From NCBI GenBank assembly GCA_022841465.1, contig JALHRL010000007.1, forward strand, positions 73,791 to 137,790: a DNA stretch of 64,000 nucleotides, given 5' to 3'. The notes below the pieces were generated by a model that saw only the letters and a program-made list of their open reading frames with translations, did no database searches and was not told where the DNA came from. This DNA is from Bacteroidia bacterium. GTDB lineage: Bacteria > Bacteroidota > Bacteroidia > B-17B0 > Aurantibacillaceae. Positions 1 through 8,663 of the stretch are shown here, one piece after another. Position 1 is the first letter of the stretch, and every line of letters starts with the position of its first letter. Made by a program: the position numbers and the translations under genes.

Positions 1-864
1 GATCAGGTTCTTACTGCCATTAAGCTATTTATTAAACATGAATTGGTTGGTATAAAGGAAAAGAGTTTGTTGTTAAAAGCTTTATTTAATCAAACAGCTG
101 AAAAACATAAAGGCATTACTTTACCCGGTTATACCCATTTTCAAATTGCAATGCCCTCTTCGTTTGATAATTGGTTAAATGCGTTTGCAGAAAGTTTAGA
201 TGACGATTTAGAATTATTAAATGCTGCATTTAATATTGCAAATAAAAACCCTTTAGGAAGCGCAGCCGGTTATGGCACTAATTTTAAAATTGACAGAGAA
301 TTTACAACAACCGAGTTAGGATTTGATAGTTATAATGTTAGTCCGGTTTATGCGCAAATGACCAGAGGTAAAACGGAGAAGGTGGCTGCAATTGCTATTT
401 CGTCTTTGGCTCATACACTTTCAAAGTTTTCATACGATGTGTGTTTGTATTTGTGTCAGAATTTTGGTTTTATATCGTTCCCTGATAGTTTAACTACAGG
501 AAGCAGTATTATGCCACATAAAAAAAACCCCGATGTTTTTGAATTAATTAGAGCTAAATGTAATGTTTTACAGGGCTTACCGAATCAGCTTACCTTACTT
601 ACCAATAATTTACCAAGCGGCTATCATAGGGATATGCAACTAACTAAAGAACTTTTATTTCCTGCAATTAAAGAATTAAAAGAATGTATTGAGGTATTGA
701 TTCATGTTCTACCTAAAATGGAGGTCAATAGCAATTGCGCTGAAGATGAAAAGTATAAATACATGTACAGTGTAAATAAGGTAAATGAATTGGTAATGCA
801 AGGTTTGTCGTTTAGAGAAGCGTATGGCATAATTGCCGATAAAATTGAAAAGCAAGAGTTTTAG
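1..864 (+). CDS. argH: Argininosuccinate lyase, C-terminal part (5' end outside window)
   Basis: This enzyme cleaves argininosuccinate to arginine and fumarate, the last step of arginine synthesis, in the cytoplasm. The reading frame is open from base 1, where the codons read D-Q-V-L-T-A-I-K, matching the conserved S-R-N-D-Q-V block of the family. The gene is therefore cut by the window edge and does not begin at the TTG near base 43. The fumarase/aspartase superfamily signature G-S-S-I-M-P-H-K-K-N-P lies at about 508-540 and carries the catalytic serine loop. Roughly the first third of the usual ~440-residue protein is missing. No arginine gene follows downstream, so any operon partners lie to the left. 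Confidence 0.93.
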   Translation, partial: DQVLTAIKLFIKHELVGIKEKSLLLKALFNQTAEKHKGITLPGYTHFQIAMPSSFDNWLNAFAESLDDDLELLNAAFNIANKNPLGSAAGYGTNFKIDREFTTTELGFDSYNVSPVYAQMTRGKTEKVAAIAISSLAHTLSKFSYDVCLYLCQNFGFISFPDSLTTGSSIMPHKKNPDVFELIRAKCNVLQGLPNQLTLLTNNLPSGYHRDMQLTKELLFPAIKELKECIEVLIHVLPKMEVNSNCAEDEKYKYMYSVNKVNELVMQGLSFREAYGIIADKIEKQEF

Positions 865-935
865 AATTTTGTAATTTCTGATACGATTGTTCCTTTATTT
901 CCCAAGTGTTTATGCTAAAGTATGTAAAAGGTTGT

Positions 936-959
936 TAAATCAGTTCAAGAACTGATTTA
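936..959 (+). terminator. Hairpin after argH
   Basis: An 11-bp perfect inverted repeat (arms 936-946 and 949-959, TAAATCAGTTC and its complement) follows the argH stop by about 70 bases. A realistic loop would open the inner pairs. There is no clear T-run after it, so it may be a weak terminator or an operator ahead of the next gene. Confidence 0.35.
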
Positions 960-970
960 TGTTAGGTTTA

Positions 971-995
971 TTGAAGATAGGAACCGCTAACTTTG
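971..995 (+). promoter_or_regulatory. Putative promoter of the coiled-coil gene
   Basis: TAACTTTG at 988-995 matches the Bacteroidota -7 element TAnnTTTG exactly. The nearest upstream TTG is at 971-973, only 14 bases away, which is shorter than the usual 17-23, so the -33 element is uncertain. The start codon at 1024 lies about 28 bases downstream of the -7 box. Confidence 0.4.
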
Positions 996-1023
996 ACTTA
1001 ATAAATAACATTAATCTTATAGC

Positions 1024-1656
1024 ATGGAAGCAAACTTAAATACACAAACTCCAATTTTAGTAAAAATTGCCGATGAATTAGTTAAAGGTCAAAAAGCCTT
1101 AGATGAGTTAGCTTTACAAATTTCATTAGGTAAGGCGGAAGCATCTGATAAGTTTGAAGAATACAAAAAAGACTTTAAAGCTAACTTACACGATTACAAA
1201 GAATTTTTAAAGTCGGAGTTTAAACACGATTTGAAGATTGCCGAAGAAATAATGGATAAAATTGCTGATTTAGAAGGTTTGTTAGAAAAAGGCAAAGCAG
1301 AATCGAAGAAAATTTACGAAGAGCAAAAACAAAATATTTCTGAAGGAATTGAGAAAGTGAAGGTATCTATTAAAAACAATCCTTCTGTATTAAAAGTTGA
1401 AAACTATTTTACTTCGGTTTCTGAGCGCATGCGTTTACAAATGGCGCTTTTAAGCATGGACATTGATTCCAAAAAAACGGAGTTAACAAAAGAGTTTAAA
1501 GATGAAATGAATTCGGCAAAAGCTAAGTTTAATAGTGTTTCTGATAAAATTAAAAGCAAGGCAAATGATGCTGAAACCAAATTAGAACATTTTACCGATG
1601 AAATTAAACATTCCTTTCATCACCTAACTAAAGCGATTGATTCTTTAATTGGTTAA
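1024..1656 (+). CDS. Coiled-coil protein of unknown function
   Basis: The 210-residue protein is almost entirely charged amphipathic helix, rich in Lys and Glu with few prolines or glycines, and has no signal peptide or membrane segment. Low-complexity heptad-like segments run through residues 15-110 and 140-205. I do not recognise a specific family; it resembles apolipoprotein-like or phasin-like helical proteins only in general composition. It has its own putative promoter and a strong hairpin terminator, so it is probably monocistronic. A cytoplasmic structural or stress role is possible but unsupported. Confidence 0.7.
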   Translation: MEANLNTQTPILVKIADELVKGQKALDELALQISLGKAEASDKFEEYKKDFKANLHDYKEFLKSEFKHDLKIAEEIMDKIADLEGLLEKGKAESKKIYEEQKQNISEGIEKVKVSIKNNPSVLKVENYFTSVSERMRLQMALLSMDIDSKKTELTKEFKDEMNSAKAKFNSVSDKIKSKANDAETKLEHFTDEIKHSFHHLTKAIDSLIG

Positions 1657-1678
1657 TAAATACACTTAAGCAAACTAA

Positions 1679-1704
1679 AAAGCACTGTTGTTTAACAGTG
1701 CTTT
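1679..1704. terminator. Bidirectional intrinsic terminator
   Basis: An 11-bp stem (1679-1689 AAAGCACTGTT with 1694-1704) closes a GTTT loop. It is T-rich on one side and A-rich on the other, so it can serve the convergent genes ending at 1656 (plus) and 1727 (minus). Confidence 0.8.
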
Positions 1705-1726
1705 ATTTATGAATTTTATTTGGGTG

Positions 1727-2407
1727 TTAACAAGCTCCAAAATTCCCTACGTTAAAAACAAATTCTTGTTTCACTTTTAAACCTTTAGCATTAATTGCAG
1801 GTTTCCATTTTGGCATATTGTTAATGGCCTCTATAATTAAATTGTCTAGTTTGGTGTTTCCGGTTGTTTGAGTTATTTTGGTATTAATAATTTCTCCGCT
1901 TTCGTTAACTGTAAAATAAACTTTAGCAGATTTATTTTTTAATTCAGGTATTTTATTAATTAAATTGGTTTTAATGTAATTAGACATTTCTACTTTTCCG
2001 TCATAAAATTCTGCTTCAACTTCCGGTATAAGCGTGGCAGTATATTTCATGTTGTTTATTTCAACTTCATTGGTTACAGAGTTTTTTGATTTGTATTGAA
2101 TATTAATGGCTAATTCGTTATATAAACAGGCGTTGCGCAAAAGACTTAATTGTTCCTCCGTAAGCACATCGTTTTTGCTTTTAACAATGTTTTTTTTACC
2201 ATTGTTTGTAACAGTTAATTCTACCGAAACATATCCTAAAATCCAACCAGATGGATAGCCTGAAATTAAATCAGCCATTGTTTTGGCTTTATCAATTTTT
2301 TCTTTGTGAATTGCATTTTTGTAATTTCCACGCAATTCGTAATTTATGTTTTGAGAAATAATATTGCCTGTAATTAATGCTAAAAGCAAAGCGATAATTT
2401 TTTTCAT
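1727..2407 (-). CDS. Secreted protein with TonB C-terminal-like domain
   Basis: The 226-residue protein starts with a signal peptide (MKKIIALLLALITGNIISQ) and ends with a TonB_C-like domain at about residues 160-222. That domain has the usual pattern of a V-x-F-T-V-N-x-x-G-x-I strand, a helix with L-D-x-L-I-I-E-A, and the M-P-K-W-K-P-A segment before the last strand. It lacks the N-terminal membrane anchor and proline-rich linker of true TonB energy transducers, so it is probably a periplasmic protein reusing the fold. The N-terminal half is unrecognised. It is transcribed toward a shared terminator and is separated from the PEP synthase gene upstream by 112 bases. Confidence 0.65.
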   Translation of the reverse strand: MKKIIALLLALITGNIISQNINYELRGNYKNAIHKEKIDKAKTMADLISGYPSGWILGYVSVELTVTNNGKKNIVKSKNDVLTEEQLSLLRNACLYNELAINIQYKSKNSVTNEVEINNMKYTATLIPEVEAEFYDGKVEMSNYIKTNLINKIPELKNKSAKVYFTVNESGEIINTKITQTTGNTKLDNLIIEAINNMPKWKPAINAKGLKVKQEFVFNVGNFGAC

Positions 2408-2519
2408 AAAATTTTGTTTTAATTAAAGGTAGTTAATTCAAAGAAAGTTAATTTTTTAAATTGTTAAACGCGTTTACATTTAACAGGTATTTAACTTTAT
2501 TTAAAGATAATGGAGAGGG

Positions 2520-4892
2520 TTAAAGATTTTCTGCTCTGTTGATGTTCTCAATTCCTTTTATTAGTGCATCCGGGTTAAATGAAATGCTATCAATACCATG
2601 ACTAACCAAAAACTCAGCAAATTCAGGATAATCGCTTGGGGCCTGTCCACACAAACCAATTTTTGCTTCACACAATTTAGCAGCAATTATAACCTGCGCA
2701 ATGGTATGTTTTACGGCTTTGTTATTTTCATCAAATAAATCACTTATTATTTCAGAGTCTCTGTCAATCCCTAAAGTAAGTTGTGTTAAATCGTTAGAGC
2801 CAATTGAAAATCCATCAAATACTTTTGCAAAATCTTCAGCTAAAATTACATTGCTTGGTATTTCTGCCATTACATAAATTTCTAAACCATTATCTCCTTG
2901 TTTTAAGCCATAACTCTGCATTAACGAAATTACCTTTTTACCTTCTTCAACTGTTCTGCAAAATGGTATCATTAGCTTTACATTGGTTAAGCCCATTTTG
3001 TTACGAACGATTTTCATGGCTTCGCATTCCAATTCAAATCCTTCTTTGTATTTTTCGTGATAATAACGCGATGCACCTCTAAAACCTATCATCGGATTCT
3101 CCTCAATTGGTTCAAATTGTTGTCCTCCCAATAAATTGGCATATTCATTCGTTTTAAAATCACTCATTCGTACTATAACATCTTTTGGGTAGAAGGCTGC
3201 AGCTATGGTTCCAACGGCTTGTGATAATTTATCAATAAAGTAATCTTTTTTGTTGGGGTAGAGGTAAGTTAGTTCTTCAATTTCATTTTTAACTGCCGCA
3301 TCTTTTAACTCATTAAATTTAAGTAGAGCCATTGGATGAATTCGAATACTATTATTGATTACAAATTCTAAACGCATTAAACCTACACCATGGTTAGGAT
3401 AAAAAGAATATTTGTATGCTTTATCAGGGTCAGCCAAAATCATCATGGCTTGGGTTTGTGGCATTTTTAAATTTTTAAAATTGTGTTCTGTTTCTTTCCA
3501 TTCCAATTTGCCGCTATAAACCATTCCAACTTTTCCTTGCGAATTATCGATGGTAATTAAATCACCTGTTTTTATTTTTTCGGTAGCACCTGCCGCACCA
3601 ACTATGGCAATGGCTCCTAATTCTCGGGCAACAATTGCGGCATGACTGGTACGCCCACCTTTGTTGGTAATTATAGCCGCTGCTTTTTTCATAATTGGGT
3701 CCCAATCGGGGTTTGTTTGATCGGTAACCAAAACCTCACCCTGTTTTAATAAATCTGCATCTGCAGTAGAATTTAAAACACGGGCAATACCCGAAGTAAT
3801 TCCGGTTCCAACAGCATTTCCTGAAACCAAAACGTTTCCTTTTTTAATTAATTGAAATTCTTTAATAACCAATGGATTTTTTGATGAATGAACGGTTTCT
3901 GGTCTGGCTTGTACAATAAAAAGTTCATTGCTATTCCCATCTTTTGCCCATTCAATATCCATGGGCATTTGGTAATGCTTTTCAATTTGTTGTGCCCATA
4001 GTGCAATCTTTAAAATTTCGTTTTCACTTAAGGTGTATTGTTTTTGTTTTTCAATGTTGGTATCAATATTTATTGTTCCTGAACCTTCTTTATTATAAAT
4101 CAGGGTTTTTAATTTAGAACCAATTTTTTTTGAAATAATTGGATTTTCTGATTTTCCAAGTGTAGTTTTAAAAACATGAAACTCATCGGGGGTTACAGTG
4201 CCTTGTACAATATTTTCGCCCAAGCCCCAGCAACCTGTAATAACGATTACATTATTAAAACCCGAATCGGGTTCAATGGTAAAAACAACGCCTGAACTGG
4301 AAATATCAGAACGCACCATAAGTTGTATACCTGCTGATAAGGCCACTTTATTGTGTTCGAATCCCTGATCAATTCTGTATTTAATGGCTCGTGCGTTGTA
4401 AAGCGATGCAAAACAATTTTTAACGGCAATTAAAACATTTTCATTTCCTCTTACATTTAAAAACGATTCATGTTGTCCTGCAAAACTTGCCGTTGGTAAG
4501 TCTTCGGCTGTGGCGCTGCTTCTAACGGCAACATCAACTTCACGGTTGTGTTTTTTACAAAGTTGATTGTAGTGGTCTGTAATTTCTTTTTTAAATTCTT
4601 CTGAAAACGATGCGTTTTTTATTAATGTTTTTGCATCGTTAGAAATTTGATGGAGATTAGAATAATCAGTGGTGTTTAACGATTTTAATAAATTGTTTAA
4701 TTTTTCATCCAATTTGTTTTCATTCAAAAAAATCCGGAAAGCTTCTGCGGTGGTGGCAAAACCTTCAGGAATATTAATACCCAACGGTTGCAAATGTTGG
4801 TACATTTCACCAAGCGATGAGTTTTTACCACCAACAAGTGCCACATCTTTTTTACCAACTTCGGTAAAATTTAAAATATATTTATTTGTCAT
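2520..4892 (-). CDS. ppsA: Phosphoenolpyruvate synthase (pyruvate, water dikinase)
   Basis: The enzyme makes phosphoenolpyruvate from pyruvate and ATP, releasing AMP and phosphate, and feeds gluconeogenesis. At 790 residues it has the family's full length. The ATP-grasp domain covers about 15-335 (R-S-S-A-T-A-E-D-L-P motif near 124-133, Q-A-R-P-E-T near 328-333). The swivelling phosphohistidine domain has G-G-R-T-S-H-A-A-I with His417. The C-terminal TIM barrel has M-A-E-I-P-S-N, I-G-S-N-D-L-T-Q and the late G-L-C-G-Q-A-P Cys region. It appears monocistronic, ending 112 bases before the next gene on the same strand. Confidence 0.95.
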   Translation of the reverse strand: MTNKYILNFTEVGKKDVALVGGKNSSLGEMYQHLQPLGINIPEGFATTAEAFRIFLNENKLDEKLNNLLKSLNTTDYSNLHQISNDAKTLIKNASFSEEFKKEITDHYNQLCKKHNREVDVAVRSSATAEDLPTASFAGQHESFLNVRGNENVLIAVKNCFASLYNARAIKYRIDQGFEHNKVALSAGIQLMVRSDISSSGVVFTIEPDSGFNNVIVITGCWGLGENIVQGTVTPDEFHVFKTTLGKSENPIISKKIGSKLKTLIYNKEGSGTINIDTNIEKQKQYTLSENEILKIALWAQQIEKHYQMPMDIEWAKDGNSNELFIVQARPETVHSSKNPLVIKEFQLIKKGNVLVSGNAVGTGITSGIARVLNSTADADLLKQGEVLVTDQTNPDWDPIMKKAAAIITNKGGRTSHAAIVARELGAIAIVGAAGATEKIKTGDLITIDNSQGKVGMVYSGKLEWKETEHNFKNLKMPQTQAMMILADPDKAYKYSFYPNHGVGLMRLEFVINNSIRIHPMALLKFNELKDAAVKNEIEELTYLYPNKKDYFIDKLSQAVGTIAAAFYPKDVIVRMSDFKTNEYANLLGGQQFEPIEENPMIGFRGASRYYHEKYKEGFELECEAMKIVRNKMGLTNVKLMIPFCRTVEEGKKVISLMQSYGLKQGDNGLEIYVMAEIPSNVILAEDFAKVFDGFSIGSNDLTQLTLGIDRDSEIISDLFDENNKAVKHTIAQVIIAAKLCEAKIGLCGQAPSDYPEFAEFLVSHGIDSISFNPDALIKGIENINRAENL

Positions 4893-4978
4893 AAAAGGCT
4901 AATGCATAGTTATTGAATTAAGGTAACTAAAGGAATGATTAAATCCTACAATGAACTTGATATATATCAGTGTAAAAA

Positions 4979-5009
4979 AAAAGAGGCAAACTGTTAATTT
5001 GCCTCTTTT
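4979..5009. terminator. Intrinsic terminator after dnaJ
   Basis: A 12-bp perfect stem (AAAAGAGGCAAA at 4979-4990 with its complement at 4998-5009) closes a 7-base loop. The minus-strand side is followed by a T-run, so it ends transcription of the grpE-dnaJ group, whose last codon is at 5029. Confidence 0.85.
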
Positions 5010-5028
5010 ACTGCTAAATATCAATTTT

Positions 5029-6180
5029 CTATTCAAAGTAATCCTTCATTCTTTCGAAAAAGCTTTTTTGTGTTTTTCCCGGATTAGGTTTAAAATTTTT
5101 CGAATCGCGTAACTGCTCCATCATTTTCTTTTCTTCAGCGCTTAAAGTATTAGGTGTATAAACGCTTACTTCCACCATTAAATCGCCTTTGTAATAAGAG
5201 TTTACATCAGGTAAACCTTTTCCTTTTAAACGCAATACTTTTCCACTTTGTGTTCCGGGTTCAATTTTTATTTTGGCTTTACCTTCTACTAAAGGCACAT
5301 CAACACTGGTTCCTAAAATAGCATCGGGCATACTAATGTGTAGGTTGTATACCAAATGTTGTCCTTCACGTTTTAAATCCGGATGTTCTTCTTCTTCTAT
5401 TAAAACCAACAAATCTCCGTTAATTCCACCTCTTACAGCAGCATTTCCTTTACCGCTTACATTTAACTGCATTCCTTCTGCAACACCTGCAGGTATTTTT
5501 ATGGAAATTGTTTCTTCCCCTCTTGTAACTCCTTCGCCGTGGCACGTGTTGCATTTATCTTTAATAATTTTGCCTTCGCCATGACATGAACTACAAGTAG
5601 TTTGCGTTTGCATGGCTCCTAACATAGTTTGTTGCACTCTGGTAATTACTCCCGAGCCGTTGCAAATTCGGCAGGTATCAAAGCTGTTTCCTTTTGCACC
5701 GCTACCATCACAAGTTTTACAGGCAATTTGTTTGTTCACCTTAATTTTTTTCTCAACTCCATTTGCAATTTCAGCAAGATTAAGTTTTACTTTAACTCTT
5801 AAATTACTTCCTTTATTTACTCTGCGTCCTCCGCGCGAACCACCACCACCGCCAAAACCAAATCCGCTACCAAAAATATCTCCAAACTGACTGAAGATAT
5901 CCTCCATGTTCATTCCTCCTCCACTAAAGCCGCCTTGTCCGCCACCTGCTGCGCCACCAACTCCGGCATGGCCAAATTGGTTGTAGCGTTGACGTTTTTC
6001 GGCATTACTTAAAACTTCATAAGCTTCTGCAGCTTCTTTAAATTTATCTTCGGCCGATTTATCGTTTGGGTTTTTATCTGGGTGGTATTTAATGGCAAGT
6101 TTGCGATATGCTTTTTTTATTTCATCATCGCTTGCGCTTTTGGCTACACCTAATATTTCGTAATAGTCTCTTTTCGACAT
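5029..6180 (-). CDS. dnaJ: Molecular chaperone DnaJ (Hsp40)
   Basis: This co-chaperone delivers unfolded proteins to DnaK and stimulates its ATPase. The 383-residue protein has the whole class I layout. The J domain (1-70) carries the H-P-D motif in Y-H-P-D-K-N-P. A Gly/Phe-rich linker follows at about 75-125. Four zinc-binding repeats ([32 protein letters not shown]) are followed by the substrate-binding beta domains. It lies 18 bases downstream of grpE on the same strand, so the two are co-transcribed. dnaK is not in this window. I saw no CIRCE operator upstream of the pair. Confidence 0.97.
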   Translation of the reverse strand: MSKRDYYEILGVAKSASDDEIKKAYRKLAIKYHPDKNPNDKSAEDKFKEAAEAYEVLSNAEKRQRYNQFGHAGVGGAAGGGQGGFSGGGMNMEDIFSQFGDIFGSGFGFGGGGGSRGGRRVNKGSNLRVKVKLNLAEIANGVEKKIKVNKQIACKTCDGSGAKGNSFDTCRICNGSGVITRVQQTMLGAMQTQTTCSSCHGEGKIIKDKCNTCHGEGVTRGEETISIKIPAGVAEGMQLNVSGKGNAAVRGGINGDLLVLIEEEEHPDLKREGQHLVYNLHISMPDAILGTSVDVPLVEGKAKIKIEPGTQSGKVLRLKGKGLPDVNSYYKGDLMVEVSVYTPNTLSAEEKKMMEQLRDSKNFKPNPGKTQKSFFERMKDYFE

Positions 6181-6198
6181 AATAATTTGTTACGTGTT

Positions 6199-6792
6199 TT
6201 AACTTCCTACAACAACTTTAGCAAAACGTATAACCTTATCACCCAGCTTATAACCTTTTTCTAACTCATCAATTACTTTACCTTTTTCTTCTTCAGCAGG
6301 TGCAGGAATATGTGTAATGGCTTCCATTAAATCGTCGTTAAAAGCTTCTCCTTTTGTTTCAAATGCTACTAAACCTTTTTGTTGTGTAGTGCTTTTTAAT
6401 TTATTATAAATAAGTTGAACACCTTCTTTTATTGCTTCAACATCGCTTACATTTTCGTTTGCTTTAATGGCTCTTTCAAAATCATCAATAACTGGTAAAA
6501 TGGCTTTTAATACATCTTCATTGGCTGTTTTTAAAAAATCACTTTTTTCTTTAATGGTACGTTTTCTAAAATTATCAAACTCAGAATAAAGTCTTAAATA
6601 CTTATCATTAAGTTCGTTGTATTTACTATTTAAATCTTCGGTATTCGCTTGGTTTTCTGTGTTTTGCGATGTATTAACGCTTTCTGCACTTTCGTCAGTT
6701 TTATTATTGTTTTGGCTCAAATTGTCAGTTTGCTCCATACCTGAATCTTCATTAACCTCAGGGTTAAAGTCATTTTTATCAGTGTTTTCCAT
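6199..6792 (-). CDS. grpE: Nucleotide exchange factor GrpE
   Basis: GrpE releases ADP from DnaK and works as a dimer. The 197-residue protein has a long acidic, Asn/Gln/Ser-rich disordered N-terminus (1-50) and a coiled-coil dimerisation helix with the Y-L-R-L-Y-S-E-F-D-N-F-R-K-R-T signature. The conserved beta-domain end L-G-D-K-V-I-R-F-A-K-V-V-V is at the C-terminus. It directly precedes dnaJ. The gene upstream on the same strand ends 66 bases before it, leaving room for its own promoter, although no clean TAnnTTTG box is visible there. Confidence 0.95.
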   Translation of the reverse strand: MENTDKNDFNPEVNEDSGMEQTDNLSQNNNKTDESAESVNTSQNTENQANTEDLNSKYNELNDKYLRLYSEFDNFRKRTIKEKSDFLKTANEDVLKAILPVIDDFERAIKANENVSDVEAIKEGVQLIYNKLKSTTQQKGLVAFETKGEAFNDDLMEAITHIPAPAEEEKGKVIDELEKGYKLGDKVIRFAKVVVGS

Positions 6793-6858
6793 AGTTTCCG
6801 CTTTTATTTCAGCCTAACAAAGCAATTACTTTGCCAATTAAAGGAGTAGGCTAAATTG

Positions 6859-8085
6859 TCAGTTTTTGTAGATTCTAAATTGTGTGCGCTGGTTTAAAAA
6901 ATGCTGACCGTCATTACAGGCTGATGCGCCACTTCCGCTTTTACATTTATTTAGTGGTGTTGTGTTTCCTTTTGAGATTCCTTTAATTTGTCCGGCAGGA
7001 ATACCTTTTTTTTGGAAGAAATTTTTAATGGCCAACACATGTTTTTGTGTTAAGGTTTCTCCTGCTTTGGGTTCTAGTTTGGTAGAAGCATGGCAAGTGT
7101 ATTCTAAATTAAAGTTTTGATTTTTCTTTAATAAATCTACAATTCCCTTTATTTCATCTTCGTTGCTAACAGCAAGTTCTGAACCGATGGATTTATAAGA
7201 AATATATTTGTTAACGTTTAGTTGATCTATCTTACTATCTGGTTCTTCCATTTCTACTTTAAACTTTTTTGTGTATTGAGCGGGTACATAAAATACAAAA
7301 TGATCATTAATAGTTTTTGATTCTAAAATTCTATCGCCCTTTATATTAAACAAAGCCAATGGATCTGAAACTTCAATATTTGTTTTATTGTCAATTGTAA
7401 TTACAAAATCTTGATTCATTCTTACATCATTAAATGTAAATTTACCCTTTGCATCTGTTATGGATGAACCCAAGGAATCGCCATAAGCATTAGAAAGTTG
7501 AATTTTTGCAAACGAATACAAATCTGTACTATTAGAACTAAGTGCAATGGTGCCGCTTAAATCATTTATTTCGGGTTGATAGTTTTTCTTTTCATCAAGT
7601 AATTCTTCTACCAAAGTATATTTTGGATTAACAGCTATTACTACACCGTTTTCATCAATTAAAATATCGGTAGGCAAACTAGTAACGCCGTATTTTTTAC
7701 ACACATCTTCGTTATATCCTCTTATAGCAATAGCATTTATAAATTCATTTAAGCTATCTTTTTTTATGGCTTCCATCCAGGCATTTTTATCACTTTGCAC
7801 GGCAATGGCAATAGTTTCAAAACCATCTGCAGTTTTATAAAAGGAATTTTTATATCGTTTGGTTAGGCGGTTTATTGCGGGATTGTATTGGTTTGATTTT
7901 GAAACGGAAGTGCTCCAGAAGTGAAGTAATACAATACGTTTCATAAAAGGCATGGAAACACCTTGCGTTCCGTTTTGTGGCAAAGTAAGAATAAAGTTTT
8001 GCGCTAAATCTCCGGGTTTAATGGTGGTTTGAGAAAAGCTGTAAAGGTTTAGAACTATTATTATGTAAGTAAAAAACTTTTTCAT
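6859..8085 (-). CDS. Thioredoxin-like (TlpA-type, CxxC lost) protein fused to OmpA-like domain
   Basis: The 408-residue protein begins with a signal peptide (MKKFFTYIIIVLNLYSFS). Residues 22-165 form a TlpA/redoxin-like domain, but the place of the catalytic C-x-x-C is F-W-S-T-S-V-S-K-S (residues 56-64). Both cysteines are replaced (Val61, Ser64), so it should have no thiol-disulfide activity. Residues about 175-265 look like a carboxypeptidase-regulatory-type beta sandwich. Residues 285-408 resemble a degenerate OmpA peptidoglycan-associating domain (L-T-Q-K-H-V-L-A-I-K-N-F-F, then N-Q-R-T-Q-F-R-I). Its start overlaps the stop of the active TlpA gene by 4 bases, so the two are translationally coupled. 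A scaffold role at the cell wall for its redox-active neighbour is an inference. Confidence 0.7.
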   Translation of the reverse strand: MKKFFTYIIIVLNLYSFSQTTIKPGDLAQNFILTLPQNGTQGVSMPFMKRIVLLHFWSTSVSKSNQYNPAINRLTKRYKNSFYKTADGFETIAIAVQSDKNAWMEAIKKDSLNEFINAIAIRGYNEDVCKKYGVTSLPTDILIDENGVVIAVNPKYTLVEELLDEKKNYQPEINDLSGTIALSSNSTDLYSFAKIQLSNAYGDSLGSSITDAKGKFTFNDVRMNQDFVITIDNKTNIEVSDPLALFNIKGDRILESKTINDHFVFYVPAQYTKKFKVEMEEPDSKIDQLNVNKYISYKSIGSELAVSNEDEIKGIVDLLKKNQNFNLEYTCHASTKLEPKAGETLTQKHVLAIKNFFQKKGIPAGQIKGISKGNTTPLNKCKSGSGASACNDGQHFLNQRTQFRIYKN

Positions 8086-8663
8086 TCAGCTAAATATTTT
8101 TCTAAAGCCTTTGTTAAATCTTCGCTTCTTAAATTTTTAGCAATTATTATGCCATCTCCGTTAATTAAGTAATTATTGGGAATTCCGGAAATGTTGTATT
8201 TTAATCCGTGGGCGCTGTTCCAACCTTTTAAATCGCTAATATGATAAGGCCATGTTAAATTATCCTTTTTTATAGCGTTTTTCCATGAAGTTTTATTTTC
8301 ATCTAATGAAACGCCAAATATTGTAAAACCATTTCCGTTTTTAAATTTTTTGTCTTTAAATGCATCGTAATTTTTTACAACATTGGGATTTTCGTGTCTA
8401 CATGGCACACACCAACTTGCCCAAAAATCTATTAACACCAATTTACCATTTAAACTACTAAGTTTAATAAGTGAATCGCTTGGATTATTTCCAATTAGTT
8501 CAGGAGCTTTATTGCCAAGGTTTAAACCAACAGGTTCTTCTAAAACAATTGCTTTTACTTCTTCTTTTTTAGGCAGAGTAATTTCAGTAGTGTTTTTTTC
8601 TTTTGATTTACAAAAAGTTAAACCAAAGCAAAGTAGTATATAAATAAAAATATTTAGTCTCAA
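8082..8663 (-). CDS. TlpA-family thiol-disulfide oxidoreductase lipoprotein
   Basis: This 193-residue protein is probably a membrane-anchored, periplasm-facing thioredoxin that reduces or isomerises disulfides. The lipobox L-T-F-C at 15-18 gives a lipid-anchored Cys18. The redox motif F-W-A-S-W-C-V-P-C-R has Cys85 and Cys88, and the cis-Pro region reads I-S-G-I-P-N-N. The start is TTG at 8661-8663, which overlaps the murA stop (TTGA). No ATG lies before the signal peptide, so the TTG start is likely real. It sits between murA and the CxxC-less paralogue with 4-base overlaps on both sides. Confidence 0.85.
   Translation of the reverse strand: MRLNIFIYILLCFGLTFCKSKEKNTTEITLPKKEEVKAIVLEEPVGLNLGNKAPELIGNNPSDSLIKLSSLNGKLVLIDFWASWCVPCRHENPNVVKNYDAFKDKKFKNGNGFTIFGVSLDENKTSWKNAIKKDNLTWPYHISDLKGWNSAHGLKYNISGIPNNYLINGDGIIIAKNLRSEDLTKALEKYLAE

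Noticed and set aside
43..864. argH starting at the TTG near base 43
   Set aside because: The frame is open to base 1 and the codons before it encode the conserved D-Q-V-L-T block, so the gene is cut by the window edge.
2465..2476. Palindrome TAAACGCGTTTA between ppsA and the TonB_C gene
   Set aside because: It is a perfect 12-bp dyad but has no T-run, does not sit at a promoter position, and a short palindrome like this can occur by chance.
5273..5890. Plus-strand frames opposite dnaJ
   Set aside because: They are antisense shadows of the Gly/Cys-rich dnaJ region; the products are Pro/Leu-rich and resemble nothing.
6793..6858. CIRCE/HrcA operator before grpE
   Set aside because: No TTAGCACTC-N9-GAGTGCTAA or close variant is present.
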